A stretch of DNA of 64,000 nt from an uncultured Dorea sp. (GTDB lineage: Bacteria; Bacillota; Clostridia; Lachnospirales; Lachnospiraceae): assembly GCA_910577685.1 (NCBI GenBank), contig CAJTOH010000015.1, forward strand, positions 19,402 through 83,401, written 5' to 3'. Numbering within the stretch: the first letter of the stretch is position 1; each line of letters begins with the position of its first letter. Made by a program: the position numbers and the translations under genes. Below the pieces are notes generated by a model. The model saw nothing but the letters and a program-made list of their open reading frames with translations, made no database searches and was not told the origin of the DNA. This document shows, in pieces, positions 54,186 to 62,011 of this stretch.

Positions 54186-55271
54186 TTATCTCCTGACCCA
54201 TCCGGATACGCTGGTCTTTCCGTACATATTCCAGAAGGAACCGCATATATTGATGATTCTGCAGCCGGTACTGACCGCATAATAACGGCTGCAGTTTTTT
54301 TCTACCGCCAAAGCATCCTTCCAGACCGTTCCGATGTACAGCGTAAACGCTAAAAACGCCGCGGCCCAAAAAAGCCATTTTCCCCAGACAAAGCCGTATA
54401 AGGCTGTCATAACTGCCGAATAGGCGGCAGAAAGAACCACCATATGAACGTCCTTCAAGTCCGGCCCCCATTTCTCAGCCAAATAGAAGAATACTGCAAC
54501 ATATACAAGCAGCATAGCCCAAAATACCTGCATTTGTATTCTGCCGACGGTTCCTGCCGAAACATTGGAAGGGTAAAATAACATTTGGAAAAACCGGTAT
54601 ACGCTCATGACCAACGGCGTCAGAATGAGCGCCGACCCATGAAAGAGCGCCATGTGTATTCTCATATCCGCCGTGAAGTTTACGGCTATATAGCAAAGGC
54701 TTCCGACCACTGCGGAGGCTACGAGACACCAAATCAGCCCCTCCTCCGGGAAAGACCGGATACGGTTTCCAAACAGGCCGGCAATCCCCTCATTGAGCAG
54801 GTATCCCCAAAACAGCATCGCGGCTATATTCCGGTTGAACTGGTTTCGGGTCAGCATCTCCTTCGTAATATCCTCATGCCATATCCTTTCAAATTCCGCC
54901 TTCCAGCTCTCCTTCCTGCCGTCTAACATTTTCTCATCAACTGCTGTAAAAGAAATGTTATTTTCTAAAATAAGATTACAGATCTGCCTGATTTCCTGAA
55001 GATTCTGCTCTTCTTCGCGTATTTTTTTCAGGCGGTTCTCTATCACGTCTTTCAGCGGAACCTGTCCGTCGTTCATCTGCTTGATTTCCGCAATCGTTAT
55101 GCCTAACAGCCGCAGCGTCTTAATACGCTCAAGACTCCTGACATCCTCCTCCGTATATTCACGGTAGTTATTTTCTTCATTTCTCCCGGGATTCAGCAGT
55201 CCTTCTTTTTCATAAAATCTGATGTTTGCTTTTGTGATTCCAATCAGGTCCTCTACTTCTTTTATTTTCAT
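54186..55271 (-). CDS. MerR-family regulator with C-terminal membrane domain
   Basis: A 361-residue protein. The N-terminal MerR domain (MKIKEVEDLIGITKANIRFYEKEGLLNPGRNEENNYREYTEEDV) is followed by the effector-linker coiled coil (IKQMNDGQVPLKDVIENRLKKIREEEQNLQEIR) and then, instead of a soluble sensor domain, about six hydrophobic helices from residue 160 on. It is probably a one-component, membrane-bound regulator. ATG at 55271 has GGAGG seven bases upstream. Its promoter has the 19-bp spacer typical of MerR targets, implying autoregulation. Confidence 0.88.
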   Translation of the reverse strand: MKIKEVEDLIGITKANIRFYEKEGLLNPGRNEENNYREYTEEDVRSLERIKTLRLLGITIAEIKQMNDGQVPLKDVIENRLKKIREEEQNLQEIRQICNLILENNISFTAVDEKMLDGRKESWKAEFERIWHEDITKEMLTRNQFNRNIAAMLFWGYLLNEGIAGLFGNRIRSFPEEGLIWCLVASAVVGSLCYIAVNFTADMRIHMALFHGSALILTPLVMSVYRFFQMLFYPSNVSAGTVGRIQMQVFWAMLLVYVAVFFYLAEKWGPDLKDVHMVVLSAAYSAVMTALYGFVWGKWLFWAAAFLAFTLYIGTVWKDALAVEKNCSRYYAVSTGCRIINICGSFWNMYGKTSVSGWVRR

Positions 55272-55303
55272 TACAAATCCTCCTTCCCTCATGGCTGCGA
55301 TAG

Positions 55304-55318
55304 AACGTTGCTTACGTT
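55304..55318 (-). promoter_or_regulatory. AACGT-N5-ACGTT inverted repeat in the MerR leader
   Basis: A short palindrome just downstream of the probable transcription start of the MerR gene. It may be a second operator; the half-site is only five bases, so significance is modest. Confidence 0.35.
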
Positions 55319-55327
55319 TCTGGCTCT

Positions 55328-55358
55328 ATAGTAAAGGATGAAGTAGGTTGAATGTCAA
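55328..55358 (-). promoter_or_regulatory. MerR-type promoter with 19-bp spacer
   Basis: TTGACA (55353-55358) and TACTAT (55328-55333) on the minus strand are separated by exactly 19 bp, the lengthened spacer seen in promoters activated by MerR proteins through DNA distortion. It drives the MerR gene itself. Confidence 0.75.
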
Positions 55359-55404
55359 TATATTTCTTCTTGACGCCTCATATTTTTCGTAGTAAAATTA
55401 TAGT

Positions 55405-55442
55405 TGTAACAAATGTAACGTCTAGATGAAACATTTGTTACA
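55405..55442 (+). promoter_or_regulatory. perfect 12-bp inverted-repeat operator upstream of the TetR gene
   Basis: TGTAACAAATGT (55405-55416) and ACATTTGTTACA (55431-55442) are exact inverted copies separated by 14 bp. The right arm covers the -35 box of the TetR promoter, so binding by TetR would shut off its own gene. It also lies upstream of the divergent MerR promoter. Confidence 0.8.
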
Positions 55443-55462
55443 TCTATAGCGCGGTCTATTAT
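55435..55462 (+). promoter_or_regulatory. promoter of the TetR gene
   Basis: TTGTTA, 16-bp spacer, TATTAT; the -35 box is inside the right arm of the operator. Confidence 0.65.
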
Positions 55463-55547
55463 GCTCCCATTTCTTAATAGCATAAGGTAATGAGATGGGA
55501 CGTTCAGACAACACACTAGGAAAAAACAGACCGGGAGGAGGTACGAT

Positions 55548-56048
55548 ATCGACAACGCAGAAAAAAACAGATTTGTAAAAAAGCAGATTACGGACGCTCT
55601 CTTAACTCTCCTTGAAACAGAAGAGTTAAAAGGCATTTCCGTCAGCCGGATTGCCGCTGACGCAGGGGTGAGCCGTATCTCATTTTATCGGAATTATAAG
55701 GACAAAGAAGATATCCTGAGAACATATACGAAGGAATTAATGGCGGACTGGACGGCCAAGCATAACCCGGACAATATGCATCCGGAGCAGGATATACTGG
55801 CGGATATATTTACATATCTGATTGATTACAAAGATTTCTTTCTTCTGCTTAGAAAGCGGAACCTGTTCTATCTTTTAAAGGATATCATTATGGAAATCTG
55901 CGGCCCCAAACCAGATTCCCCGAATTTCAGCGCCTACACGTCTGCTTTTATTGCTTACGGCCTTTACGGTTGGATCGAAGAATGGTTTACCAGAGGCATG
56001 CAGGAGTCTCCATGGGAAATGACGGAACTTCTTAAAATAGGGATTTAG
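55548..56048 (+). CDS. TetR/AcrR family regulator with apparent ATC start
   Basis: A 166-residue TetR protein: N-terminal helix-turn-helix (FVKKQITDALLTLLETEEL, then ISVSRIAADAGVSRISFYRNYKDKEDIL) and a ligand-binding domain ending in WFTRGMQESPWEMTELLK. No ATG, GTG or TTG occurs in frame from the upstream stop (55491) until a GTG at 55668, which would delete half of the DNA-binding domain. A strong GGGAGGAGG ends six bases before an in-frame ATC at 55548, so ATC appears to be the initiator. It probably represses itself through the adjacent inverted repeat. A mutation or sequence error of ATG to ATC is the alternative. Confidence 0.82.
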   Translation: MDNAEKNRFVKKQITDALLTLLETEELKGISVSRIAADAGVSRISFYRNYKDKEDILRTYTKELMADWTAKHNPDNMHPEQDILADIFTYLIDYKDFFLLLRKRNLFYLLKDIIMEICGPKPDSPNFSAYTSAFIAYGLYGWIEEWFTRGMQESPWEMTELLKIGI

Positions 56049-56068
56049 CGCTATAGCAAATAGGCCGC

Positions 56069-56851
56069 CTAATCAATTTGAAAGATTCTTTCCGTATTCT
56101 TCCTTGCATTTTCGATCAATACGTCTTCGGGTACTTTCATATAATGAGCCAAATCTCTGACTACATACCTAATATTCTGAGGCACGTTCGTCCTGCCGAG
56201 CCCGGAGACGTTTCTGGGCGTCAAATAAGGGGCGTCCGTTTCCACCAGAACCCGATCCTGAGGGATGATCTGTACAGCCTCCCGCAGTTCCTTCCCCCGC
56301 CGGTCGTCGCAGATCCACCCTGTAATGCCGATGGAAAATCCCATTGACAGATACCTTTCCAGCGTTGCCTTATCTCCCGTAAAGCAATGCACAACTGACC
56401 TTCCGCACAGATCCGGATGCTTTTTAAACCTCTTTATAAAATCATCGGACGCGCTCCGCTCATGAAGGAATAACGGCTTTTTTAACTTTTCCGCAAGAAC
56501 AATATGCTTTTCCAAACATCTGATCTGATTCTCTTTTGCCGAAAACATTCTGTCATAATCCAGACCACATTCCCCCACGGCGACCAGCTTACGGTTCTCA
56601 GATAAGACCTTTTCAATGAATTGAAAGTCTTCCTGCTTTGCCCGGTCCGCATTATGGGGATGAATCCCAATAGTCCCGAAAACATTATGGTTCTTTACAA
56701 ATTCAAGAATCTTCTTATTCTCCTTCATATCCGTTCCCGTCAAAATGCAGCATACGTTATTCTCTTCCGCCTCCCGAATTATTTTTTCAGGGTCGGGAAA
56801 CTGCCTGCAGAACAGGTTCACCCCGATATCATAATATTTCATGCGTCCCAT
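56069..56851 (-). CDS. tatD: TatD family metal-dependent deoxyribonuclease
   Basis: A 260-residue TIM-barrel hydrolase closely following the pattern of E. coli TatD: it starts with YDIGVNLF rather than the HxH of YcfH-type proteins, and shows GIHPHNAD, VAVGECGLDYDR, PLFLHER, VHCFTGD, GITGWICDDRRG and VETDAPYLTPRN. These supply the metal-binding His, Glu and Asp residues. TatD proteins are 3'-5' exonucleases implicated in DNA repair. GGAG lies seven bases before the ATG. It converges with the TetR gene. Confidence 0.95.
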   Translation of the reverse strand: MGRMKYYDIGVNLFCRQFPDPEKIIREAEENNVCCILTGTDMKENKKILEFVKNHNVFGTIGIHPHNADRAKQEDFQFIEKVLSENRKLVAVGECGLDYDRMFSAKENQIRCLEKHIVLAEKLKKPLFLHERSASDDFIKRFKKHPDLCGRSVVHCFTGDKATLERYLSMGFSIGITGWICDDRRGKELREAVQIIPQDRVLVETDAPYLTPRNVSGLGRTNVPQNIRYVVRDLAHYMKVPEDVLIENARKNTERIFQID

Positions 56852-56910
56852 ATATTAGCTCCTTTTTGATATCATTCCCACTCATTCTTAACAAGCTAAA
56901 AACGGCCGGA

Positions 56911-58149
56911 TTACATCGCCATATTACACGTCCCCACATAACGGATTCCATTCTCAAATACCCGTTTCCCGCCGAGCGTGACCAGCTTCACATCATTAAG
57001 ACGGGTAATATCCTTACTCAAGTCTCCGCCGACCACCAAAAGATCCGCATCCAGCCCTTCCTTCACCAATCCTCTTTCATCCTCCACGCCAAGAACCCTG
57101 GCCGGATTGGAGGTCGCGGTCTGAATGGCCTGAGCCGGCGTAATCCCATACTCCACCATATACTGCAATTCCCGGTTTAAAGGCAGAAGCGGGGATTGAT
57201 ACATAACCATATCCGTTCCCGCAAGCACAGTCACACCCGTATCAAAGAACTCCTTGAAATGATCCCTGTACGCCTTGTATGCCGGTTCAAAATACTGATA
57301 ATCCTTCATCTCCTTCTGCATTACCGGGTCTTGTGCCGGAGCGCCCGCATGCTTCTCCATATTCTCCTTACAAATATCATACAGCAGGGTGTACGCCATG
57401 ATAGTCGGCGTCCATGCAATCCCTTTCTCCGCCATCTGCCGCGCATGGCTAAGAGTCATAAAAGTGGCATGCTCTATCGTGTCGAATCCCGCGTCGATGC
57501 ACATCTGGATTCCCGGATTGGTCCCGGCGTGGACGCCGCATTTGATTCCTCTTCTGTGGCACTCGTCCACCGCCGCGTCAAGCTCCTCCTGCGTCAGCTC
57601 CGGCGTATGCGTCCGATGAGTCGTCAGCACCTTGATCCATTCGGCACCGTCGCGGATCTGTCTGCGGATCTCTTTGCGCACCTCCCAAGGACCGTCCACC
57701 TGCTCCACTTCTTCCCATGCGTGCCCGCCGGTCATGCAGATCCCGGTATCCGTGTGCGTAATCCTCGGAATCGTGACAAATCCCTTCTCCGCCGCAAGTT
57801 TCAGGTTCCTGCAGACTCCATGGGCGGAGGACATATCCCGCACGGACGTAATCCCCCGCTCAAACGCAGCCTGCGCATGCGAAAGGGCATAGAGCGTAAT
57901 CAACTGGGGGCCGTAATTAAAGCCGTCCGGCTGGGAGTACCAGTAACCCAGATGGACATGCATATCGCATAATCCCGGAAGAAGGGTCGCGTCTTTATAA
58001 TCCTTCACTTCCTCCCCGGGAAATGCTTCCGTAAGCTTTGCAAGCGGGGCGATCTTTCCAATCTTTCCGTCCTCTCCCACAAGCGCCGCCTGATTCTCAA
58101 GCACCGTCTTCCCGTCTCCCGTCATCAGATATTTTGCCGCTATAATCAT
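56911..58149 (-). CDS. amidohydrolase family protein (prolidase/imidazolonepropionase-like)
   Basis: A 412-residue amidohydrolase with the beta-sandwich ends and metal-binding barrel. Ligands: HVH in LPGLCDMHVHLGYW, the probable carboxylated Lys in EWIKVLTTH, His in GVHAGT and IEHATF, and Asp in LAGTDM. Related proteins cleave dipeptides such as Xaa-Pro or cyclic amides. GGAGG lies eight bases before the ATG. It is 37 bp downstream of leuA and 60 bp upstream of tatD, all co-directional. The real substrate cannot be read from sequence. Confidence 0.9.
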   Translation of the reverse strand: MIIAAKYLMTGDGKTVLENQAALVGEDGKIGKIAPLAKLTEAFPGEEVKDYKDATLLPGLCDMHVHLGYWYSQPDGFNYGPQLITLYALSHAQAAFERGITSVRDMSSAHGVCRNLKLAAEKGFVTIPRITHTDTGICMTGGHAWEEVEQVDGPWEVRKEIRRQIRDGAEWIKVLTTHRTHTPELTQEELDAAVDECHRRGIKCGVHAGTNPGIQMCIDAGFDTIEHATFMTLSHARQMAEKGIAWTPTIMAYTLLYDICKENMEKHAGAPAQDPVMQKEMKDYQYFEPAYKAYRDHFKEFFDTGVTVLAGTDMVMYQSPLLPLNRELQYMVEYGITPAQAIQTATSNPARVLGVEDERGLVKEGLDADLLVVGGDLSKDITRLNDVKLVTLGGKRVFENGIRYVGTCNMAM

Positions 58150-58186
58150 CCTCTCGTCCTCCTGCCCGATTGTTATCTATATTCTG

Positions 58187-60175
58187 CTATTTCTGGTTCC
58201 GGAACTGCATCGGCGTAGAATTATACGCCTTCTTGAACATCCGGTTAAAATGCTCCACATTCTGATACCCTACGGACAATGCGATATTCTCCACCGTCAT
58301 ATTACTGCTCTTAAGCAGGGCCTTCGCCTTCTTCATCCGGATCTTCTTCACCAGCTCCCCGAACGTCAGCCCTGATTTCTCCCTAATATACTTGGAAATG
58401 TACGGTTTTGACAGGTAGAACTTCTCCGCAAGGTCATCAAGCGTGATGTCGATATAATTGGACTGAATATAATTCATGATCTCGATCATCCTCTCGTCCT
58501 TGCACCCGTCCGCACTTCCGATCTCCTCAATCTTATTCACGGCCACGGTAAGCGCCTCCATGGAAGACTTAATAATATCCGCGTCGATTCCCACACCCCA
58601 GAAGGTCCTGCCATTGCAGACTATCCCCACATAGGCGACCGCCTTGGAAGAAGAGCCTCTGGTCAGAGAATGTTCCTCATAGAAACGAAGTTCATAGCTG
58701 ATGTTAAAATACTGCTTGATCGCATTGCTGACCGCGTCCAGACGTCCATTCCCCATCGCCGTAATCACTCTGGCTTCTCCGCCGTGGTTAATGGTCACAT
58801 CCGCCGTGATTCCGTCCACCTGCTTAAAATGACATTCATCAATATGGAATACCGGTCTGGTATTGATATAGTGGTCTGAGAAGATCTGATATACCCAGTC
58901 GGGCGTCAGTTCCTTATGAGCCTTATCCGAGACATCCTTCACAAGATATCCCACCTCTTCCCGCATCTTCTGGGGCAGGTTGATCCCATGACTCTGCTTG
59001 AGAATATAATTGACGCCGCCCTTGCCTGACTGGCTGTTAATACGGATTACATCCGAATCATATCTTCTTCCCACATCCTGAGGATCAATCGGAAGATAGG
59101 GAACCGTCCATGTAGCACATTCTTTCTCCTCCCGCCAAGTCATTCCCTTGGCAATGGCGTCCTGATGCGAGCCGGAAAATGCGGTGAACACCAGATCTCC
59201 CGCATAGGGCTGCCTGTCATACACATGCATCCTCGTCAGCCTCTCATAAGTCTCCCGGATCTGCTTCATATCAGAGAAATCCAAGCCCGGATCCACACCG
59301 TGGGAATACATATTCATTCCCATAGTCACAATATCCACATTGCCGGTACGCTCTCCATTTCCAAAAAGAGTCCCCTCGATACGGTCCGCACCCGCCAGAA
59401 TCCCAAGTTCTGCCGTCGCAACGCCGCACCCTCTGTCATTATGCGGGTGCAGGCAGAGAATCACATTATCCCTGTAATTCAGATGCTTATTCACATACTC
59501 TAACTGGCAGGCAAATACATGGGGCATAGCATTCTCAACCGTAGTCGGGATATTAATGATCGCCTTATTTTCCGCACCGGGCTTCCATACATCCAGAACT
59601 GCGTTGCAGACCTCCACCGCATATTCCACCTCTGTCCCCGGGAAGCTCTCCGGACTGTACTGGAACGTAAAATTCCCGTCCGTCTCCGAAGCGAGCTCCA
59701 ACAGAAGCTTCGCGCCGTCAACGGCGATCTGTTTAATCTCCTCCTTGCTCTTGCGGAACACCTGCTCCCGCTGTGCAACCGACGTCGAATTATACAGATG
59801 CACTACGGCATGGGGCGCGCCCTTGACCGCCTCAAAGGTCTTCTTGATAATATGCTCCCGCGCCTGAGTCAGCACCTGAACCGTCACGTCGTCCGGGATC
59901 ATGTCCTTCTCAATCAGCGTCCTCATAAACTGGTATTCCGTCTCCGAAGCCGCCGGAAATCCCACTTCAATCTCCTTAAAACCGATATCCACCAGCATCT
60001 GGAAAAACTCCAGTTTCTCCTCCAGACTCATGGGCTCGATCAATGCCTGATTACCGTCGCGCAAATCGACGCTGCACCAGATCGGCGGCTTGTCAACATA
60101 CTCCTTTTTCACCCAGTCGTAAGTGACCTCCGGGGGCATAAAATATGTTCTCTCATATTTCTGAAAATTCCTCAT
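58187..60175 (-). CDS. leuA: 2-isopropylmalate synthase fused to an AraC-type DNA-binding domain
   Basis: A single 662-residue frame. Residues 1 to about 420 are the catalytic barrel of the long (yeast/Corynebacterium-type) LeuA: DLRDGNQALIEPMS, IEVGFPAASETE, HPHNDRGCGVA (metal His), GNGERTGNVD. About 430-550 is the LeuA regulatory (leucine-binding) domain: ADVTINHGGEARVITAMGNG, SSSKAVAYVGI. Residues 560-662 are a complete AraC-family DNA-binding domain with two helix-turn-helix motifs (LDDLAEKFYLSKPYISKYIREKSG; VENIALSVGYQNVEHFNRMFKKAYNSTPMQFR). No frameshift joins the parts. It catalyses the first committed step of leucine synthesis and may also bind DNA in response to leucine. AAGGAG precedes the ATG. 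Confidence 0.95.
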   Translation of the reverse strand: MRNFQKYERTYFMPPEVTYDWVKKEYVDKPPIWCSVDLRDGNQALIEPMSLEEKLEFFQMLVDIGFKEIEVGFPAASETEYQFMRTLIEKDMIPDDVTVQVLTQAREHIIKKTFEAVKGAPHAVVHLYNSTSVAQREQVFRKSKEEIKQIAVDGAKLLLELASETDGNFTFQYSPESFPGTEVEYAVEVCNAVLDVWKPGAENKAIINIPTTVENAMPHVFACQLEYVNKHLNYRDNVILCLHPHNDRGCGVATAELGILAGADRIEGTLFGNGERTGNVDIVTMGMNMYSHGVDPGLDFSDMKQIRETYERLTRMHVYDRQPYAGDLVFTAFSGSHQDAIAKGMTWREEKECATWTVPYLPIDPQDVGRRYDSDVIRINSQSGKGGVNYILKQSHGINLPQKMREEVGYLVKDVSDKAHKELTPDWVYQIFSDHYINTRPVFHIDECHFKQVDGITADVTINHGGEARVITAMGNGRLDAVSNAIKQYFNISYELRFYEEHSLTRGSSSKAVAYVGIVCNGRTFWGVGIDADIIKSSMEALTVAVNKIEEIGSADGCKDERMIEIMNYIQSNYIDITLDDLAEKFYLSKPYISKYIREKSGLTFGELVKKIRMKKAKALLKSSNMTVENIALSVGYQNVEHFNRMFKKAYNSTPMQFRNQK

Positions 60176-60256
60176 AGTGATTATTCTCTCCTTGCATAAT
60201 ATTAATCAAATCTATTGTTCTTTTTTAACACATTCTTATCCTAACATAAGAAGATC

Positions 60257-60290
60257 AAAAAGGAAAGTGATAATTTTAATCACTTTCCTT
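60257..60290 (-). terminator. terminator between the symporter gene and leuA
   Basis: Perfect 12-bp arms AAGGAAAGTGAT and ATCACTTTCCTT (60260-60271, 60279-60290) with a 7-nt loop, followed by TTTTT on the minus strand, 24 bp past the symporter stop. Given the downstream leuA-AraC fusion it might also act as a binding site, but termination is the simpler reading. Confidence 0.75.
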
Positions 60291-60313
60291 GATGTATTTT
60301 AATCTATTATATC

Positions 60314-61900
60314 TTACTCCTGCAGGGAGGACTTCTTCGTAATTGTCACCGTCTCATCGTAACATTCAAAGATTTTTCCAAGTGCTTCCCCGTCCTGCTT
60401 CTTCGTAAACAAACTGATGACAGGGACAATAACCAGTCCGCCGACCATAGCAATCACGCCTGAATTAATGGATGATTTGAAGATGTACCCAAGGACACTC
60501 CCCCACCCTGTCACATCGACGCCGCCCAGAGTCACGAACAACTGGAGGAGCGCAATTGCGCATCCCCAGATAAAACACACCGCCACGGATACCTTCGTAA
60601 TCCCCTTCCAGTAGAGTCCATACAAAAACGGCGCAAGAAACGCCCCTGCAAGGGCTCCCCAAGACACACCCATCATCTGCGCAATAAACGTCACTTCCGG
60701 ATGCGCATCCTTAAAAATTGCGATCACAGCCGATACCAGAATGAAGAATACAATAAAAATACGCATAACTGTCACCTGTTTCTTGTCCGACATTCCCTTC
60801 TTCGCCGCCGGTTTAATAACGTCCAGCGTAAATGTTGAACTGGAAGTCAGCACCAGAGAAGACAGCGTAGACATGGATGCCGACAGTACCAGCACAATCA
60901 CCACCGCAATCACCACTGACGGCAGGGAAGACAGCATAGTAGGCACAATGGTATCAAACAGCGGTTTTCCCGTCGCCTCGTTCATCGTTACTCTATCACT
61001 GTACAACCGCCCGAAACCTCCCAGAAAATAACAGCCTCCCGCCACGATAATAGCAAATACCGTCGAAATCACGGTTCCCTTATGTATATCCTTCTCACTC
61101 TTAATGGCGTAGAACTTCCCCACCATCTGCGGAAGGCCCCACGTTCCAAGAGAGGTCAGGATCACCACGAACAGCAATGCAAGGGGATCCGGCCCAAGGA
61201 AGGCGGCATATGCCCCCTGCCAACCGGCGTCGCCCGTGACAAACGCCAGAGATTTCGTCGCCTCAAGCAGCCCGCCGTTCTCCGATAAAACCGCGCCGAT
61301 CACGGCGCAGATTCCGAACAGCATAATAATCCCCTGAATAAAATCGTTGATCGCCGTAGCCATATATCCGCCGAAGATGACATAAAATCCCGTCAGCACA
61401 GCCATCGCCGCAATCACAGCCCAATATGGGATATCGAAAACCAATCCGAATAAACTGGACAGCCCGTTATATAGAGACGCCGTATAAGGAATCAGGAAGA
61501 TAAACACAATCACCGAAGCCGTAACTTTAAGCGGAACCGAATCAAAACGTTTCCCGAAAAAGTCCGGCATAGTCTTGGCATCCAGATGCTGCGTCATAAC
61601 CCGTGTTCTTCTTCCCAGAATGTTCCATGCCAGCAGAGAACCGATAAATGCGTTGCCAAGCCCCGCCCATGTGGCGGACATACCAAAATTCCATCCGAAC
61701 TGTCCGGCATAGCCGACGAAAATAACTGCCGAAAAGTAAGATGTTCCGAATGCAAATGCAGTCAGCCACGGCCCTACTCCCCTGCCGCCTAATACGAACC
61801 CGTCTACATCCGTTGTATGTTTCCTTGAGTAGAATCCTACATAGATCATGACGGCAAAGAATATAACCAGCATAATCAGACATAATATTTCTTTTGACAT
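60314..61900 (-). CDS. sodium:solute symporter (SSS family)
   Basis: A 528-residue protein with about 13 predicted helices. SSS features include DVDGFVLGGRGVGPWLTAFAFGTSYFSAVIFVGYAG, the LGTWGLPQMVGKFYA loop and VLSASMSTLSSLVLTSSS near residue 335, the sodium-site region. It imports an organic solute with Na+. ATG at 61900 has GGAGG upstream; a longer open frame adds 22 residues upstream that overlap the operator repeats and is rejected. The substrate (amino acid, sugar, monocarboxylate or pantothenate) cannot be told. Confidence 0.93.
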   Translation of the reverse strand: MSKEILCLIMLVIFFAVMIYVGFYSRKHTTDVDGFVLGGRGVGPWLTAFAFGTSYFSAVIFVGYAGQFGWNFGMSATWAGLGNAFIGSLLAWNILGRRTRVMTQHLDAKTMPDFFGKRFDSVPLKVTASVIVFIFLIPYTASLYNGLSSLFGLVFDIPYWAVIAAMAVLTGFYVIFGGYMATAINDFIQGIIMLFGICAVIGAVLSENGGLLEATKSLAFVTGDAGWQGAYAAFLGPDPLALLFVVILTSLGTWGLPQMVGKFYAIKSEKDIHKGTVISTVFAIIVAGGCYFLGGFGRLYSDRVTMNEATGKPLFDTIVPTMLSSLPSVVIAVVIVLVLSASMSTLSSLVLTSSSTFTLDVIKPAAKKGMSDKKQVTVMRIFIVFFILVSAVIAIFKDAHPEVTFIAQMMGVSWGALAGAFLAPFLYGLYWKGITKVSVAVCFIWGCAIALLQLFVTLGGVDVTGWGSVLGYIFKSSINSGVIAMVGGLVIVPVISLFTKKQDGEALGKIFECYDETVTITKKSSLQE

Positions 61901-61935
61901 CTCCTGTTTCCTCCAAACTGTGTAATAAGGTTTTA

Positions 61936-61976
61936 CTTTAAAGTGTTGCGCTTTAAACCGTTGCACTTTAAAGCGC
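61936..61976 (-). promoter_or_regulatory. three 15-bp direct repeats with an embedded 10-bp palindrome
   Basis: CTTTAAA occurs at 61936, 61951 and 61966, each 15 bp apart. Within this, GCGCTTTAAA (61948-61957) and TTTAAAGCGC (61967-61976) form a perfect inverted repeat with 9-bp spacer. The cluster lies just downstream of the symporter -10 box, in the position of a repressor-binding site. Confidence 0.75.
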
Positions 61977-61982
61977 TAAATT

Positions 61983-62011
61983 ATTTTAACATACACATTC
62001 TTATATGTCAA
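61983..62011 (-). promoter_or_regulatory. promoter of the sodium symporter gene
   Basis: TTGACA, 17-bp spacer, TAAAAT on the minus strand: a near-consensus promoter about 83 bp upstream of the start codon. Confidence 0.88.

Noticed and set aside
55668..56048. GTG at 55668 as the TetR start
   Set aside because: It would remove the first helix and half of the helix-turn-helix, and has no ribosome binding site, whereas the upstream frame matches TetR and has a strong site.
60176..60256. Leucine T-box or leader peptide upstream of leuA
   Set aside because: Only about 80 bp are available; no T-box motif, leucine-rich peptide or antiterminator is visible.
60257..60290. Operator for leuA
   Set aside because: The 12-bp inverted repeat lies directly after the symporter gene and is followed by a T-run, so a terminator is more economical, though binding was not excluded.
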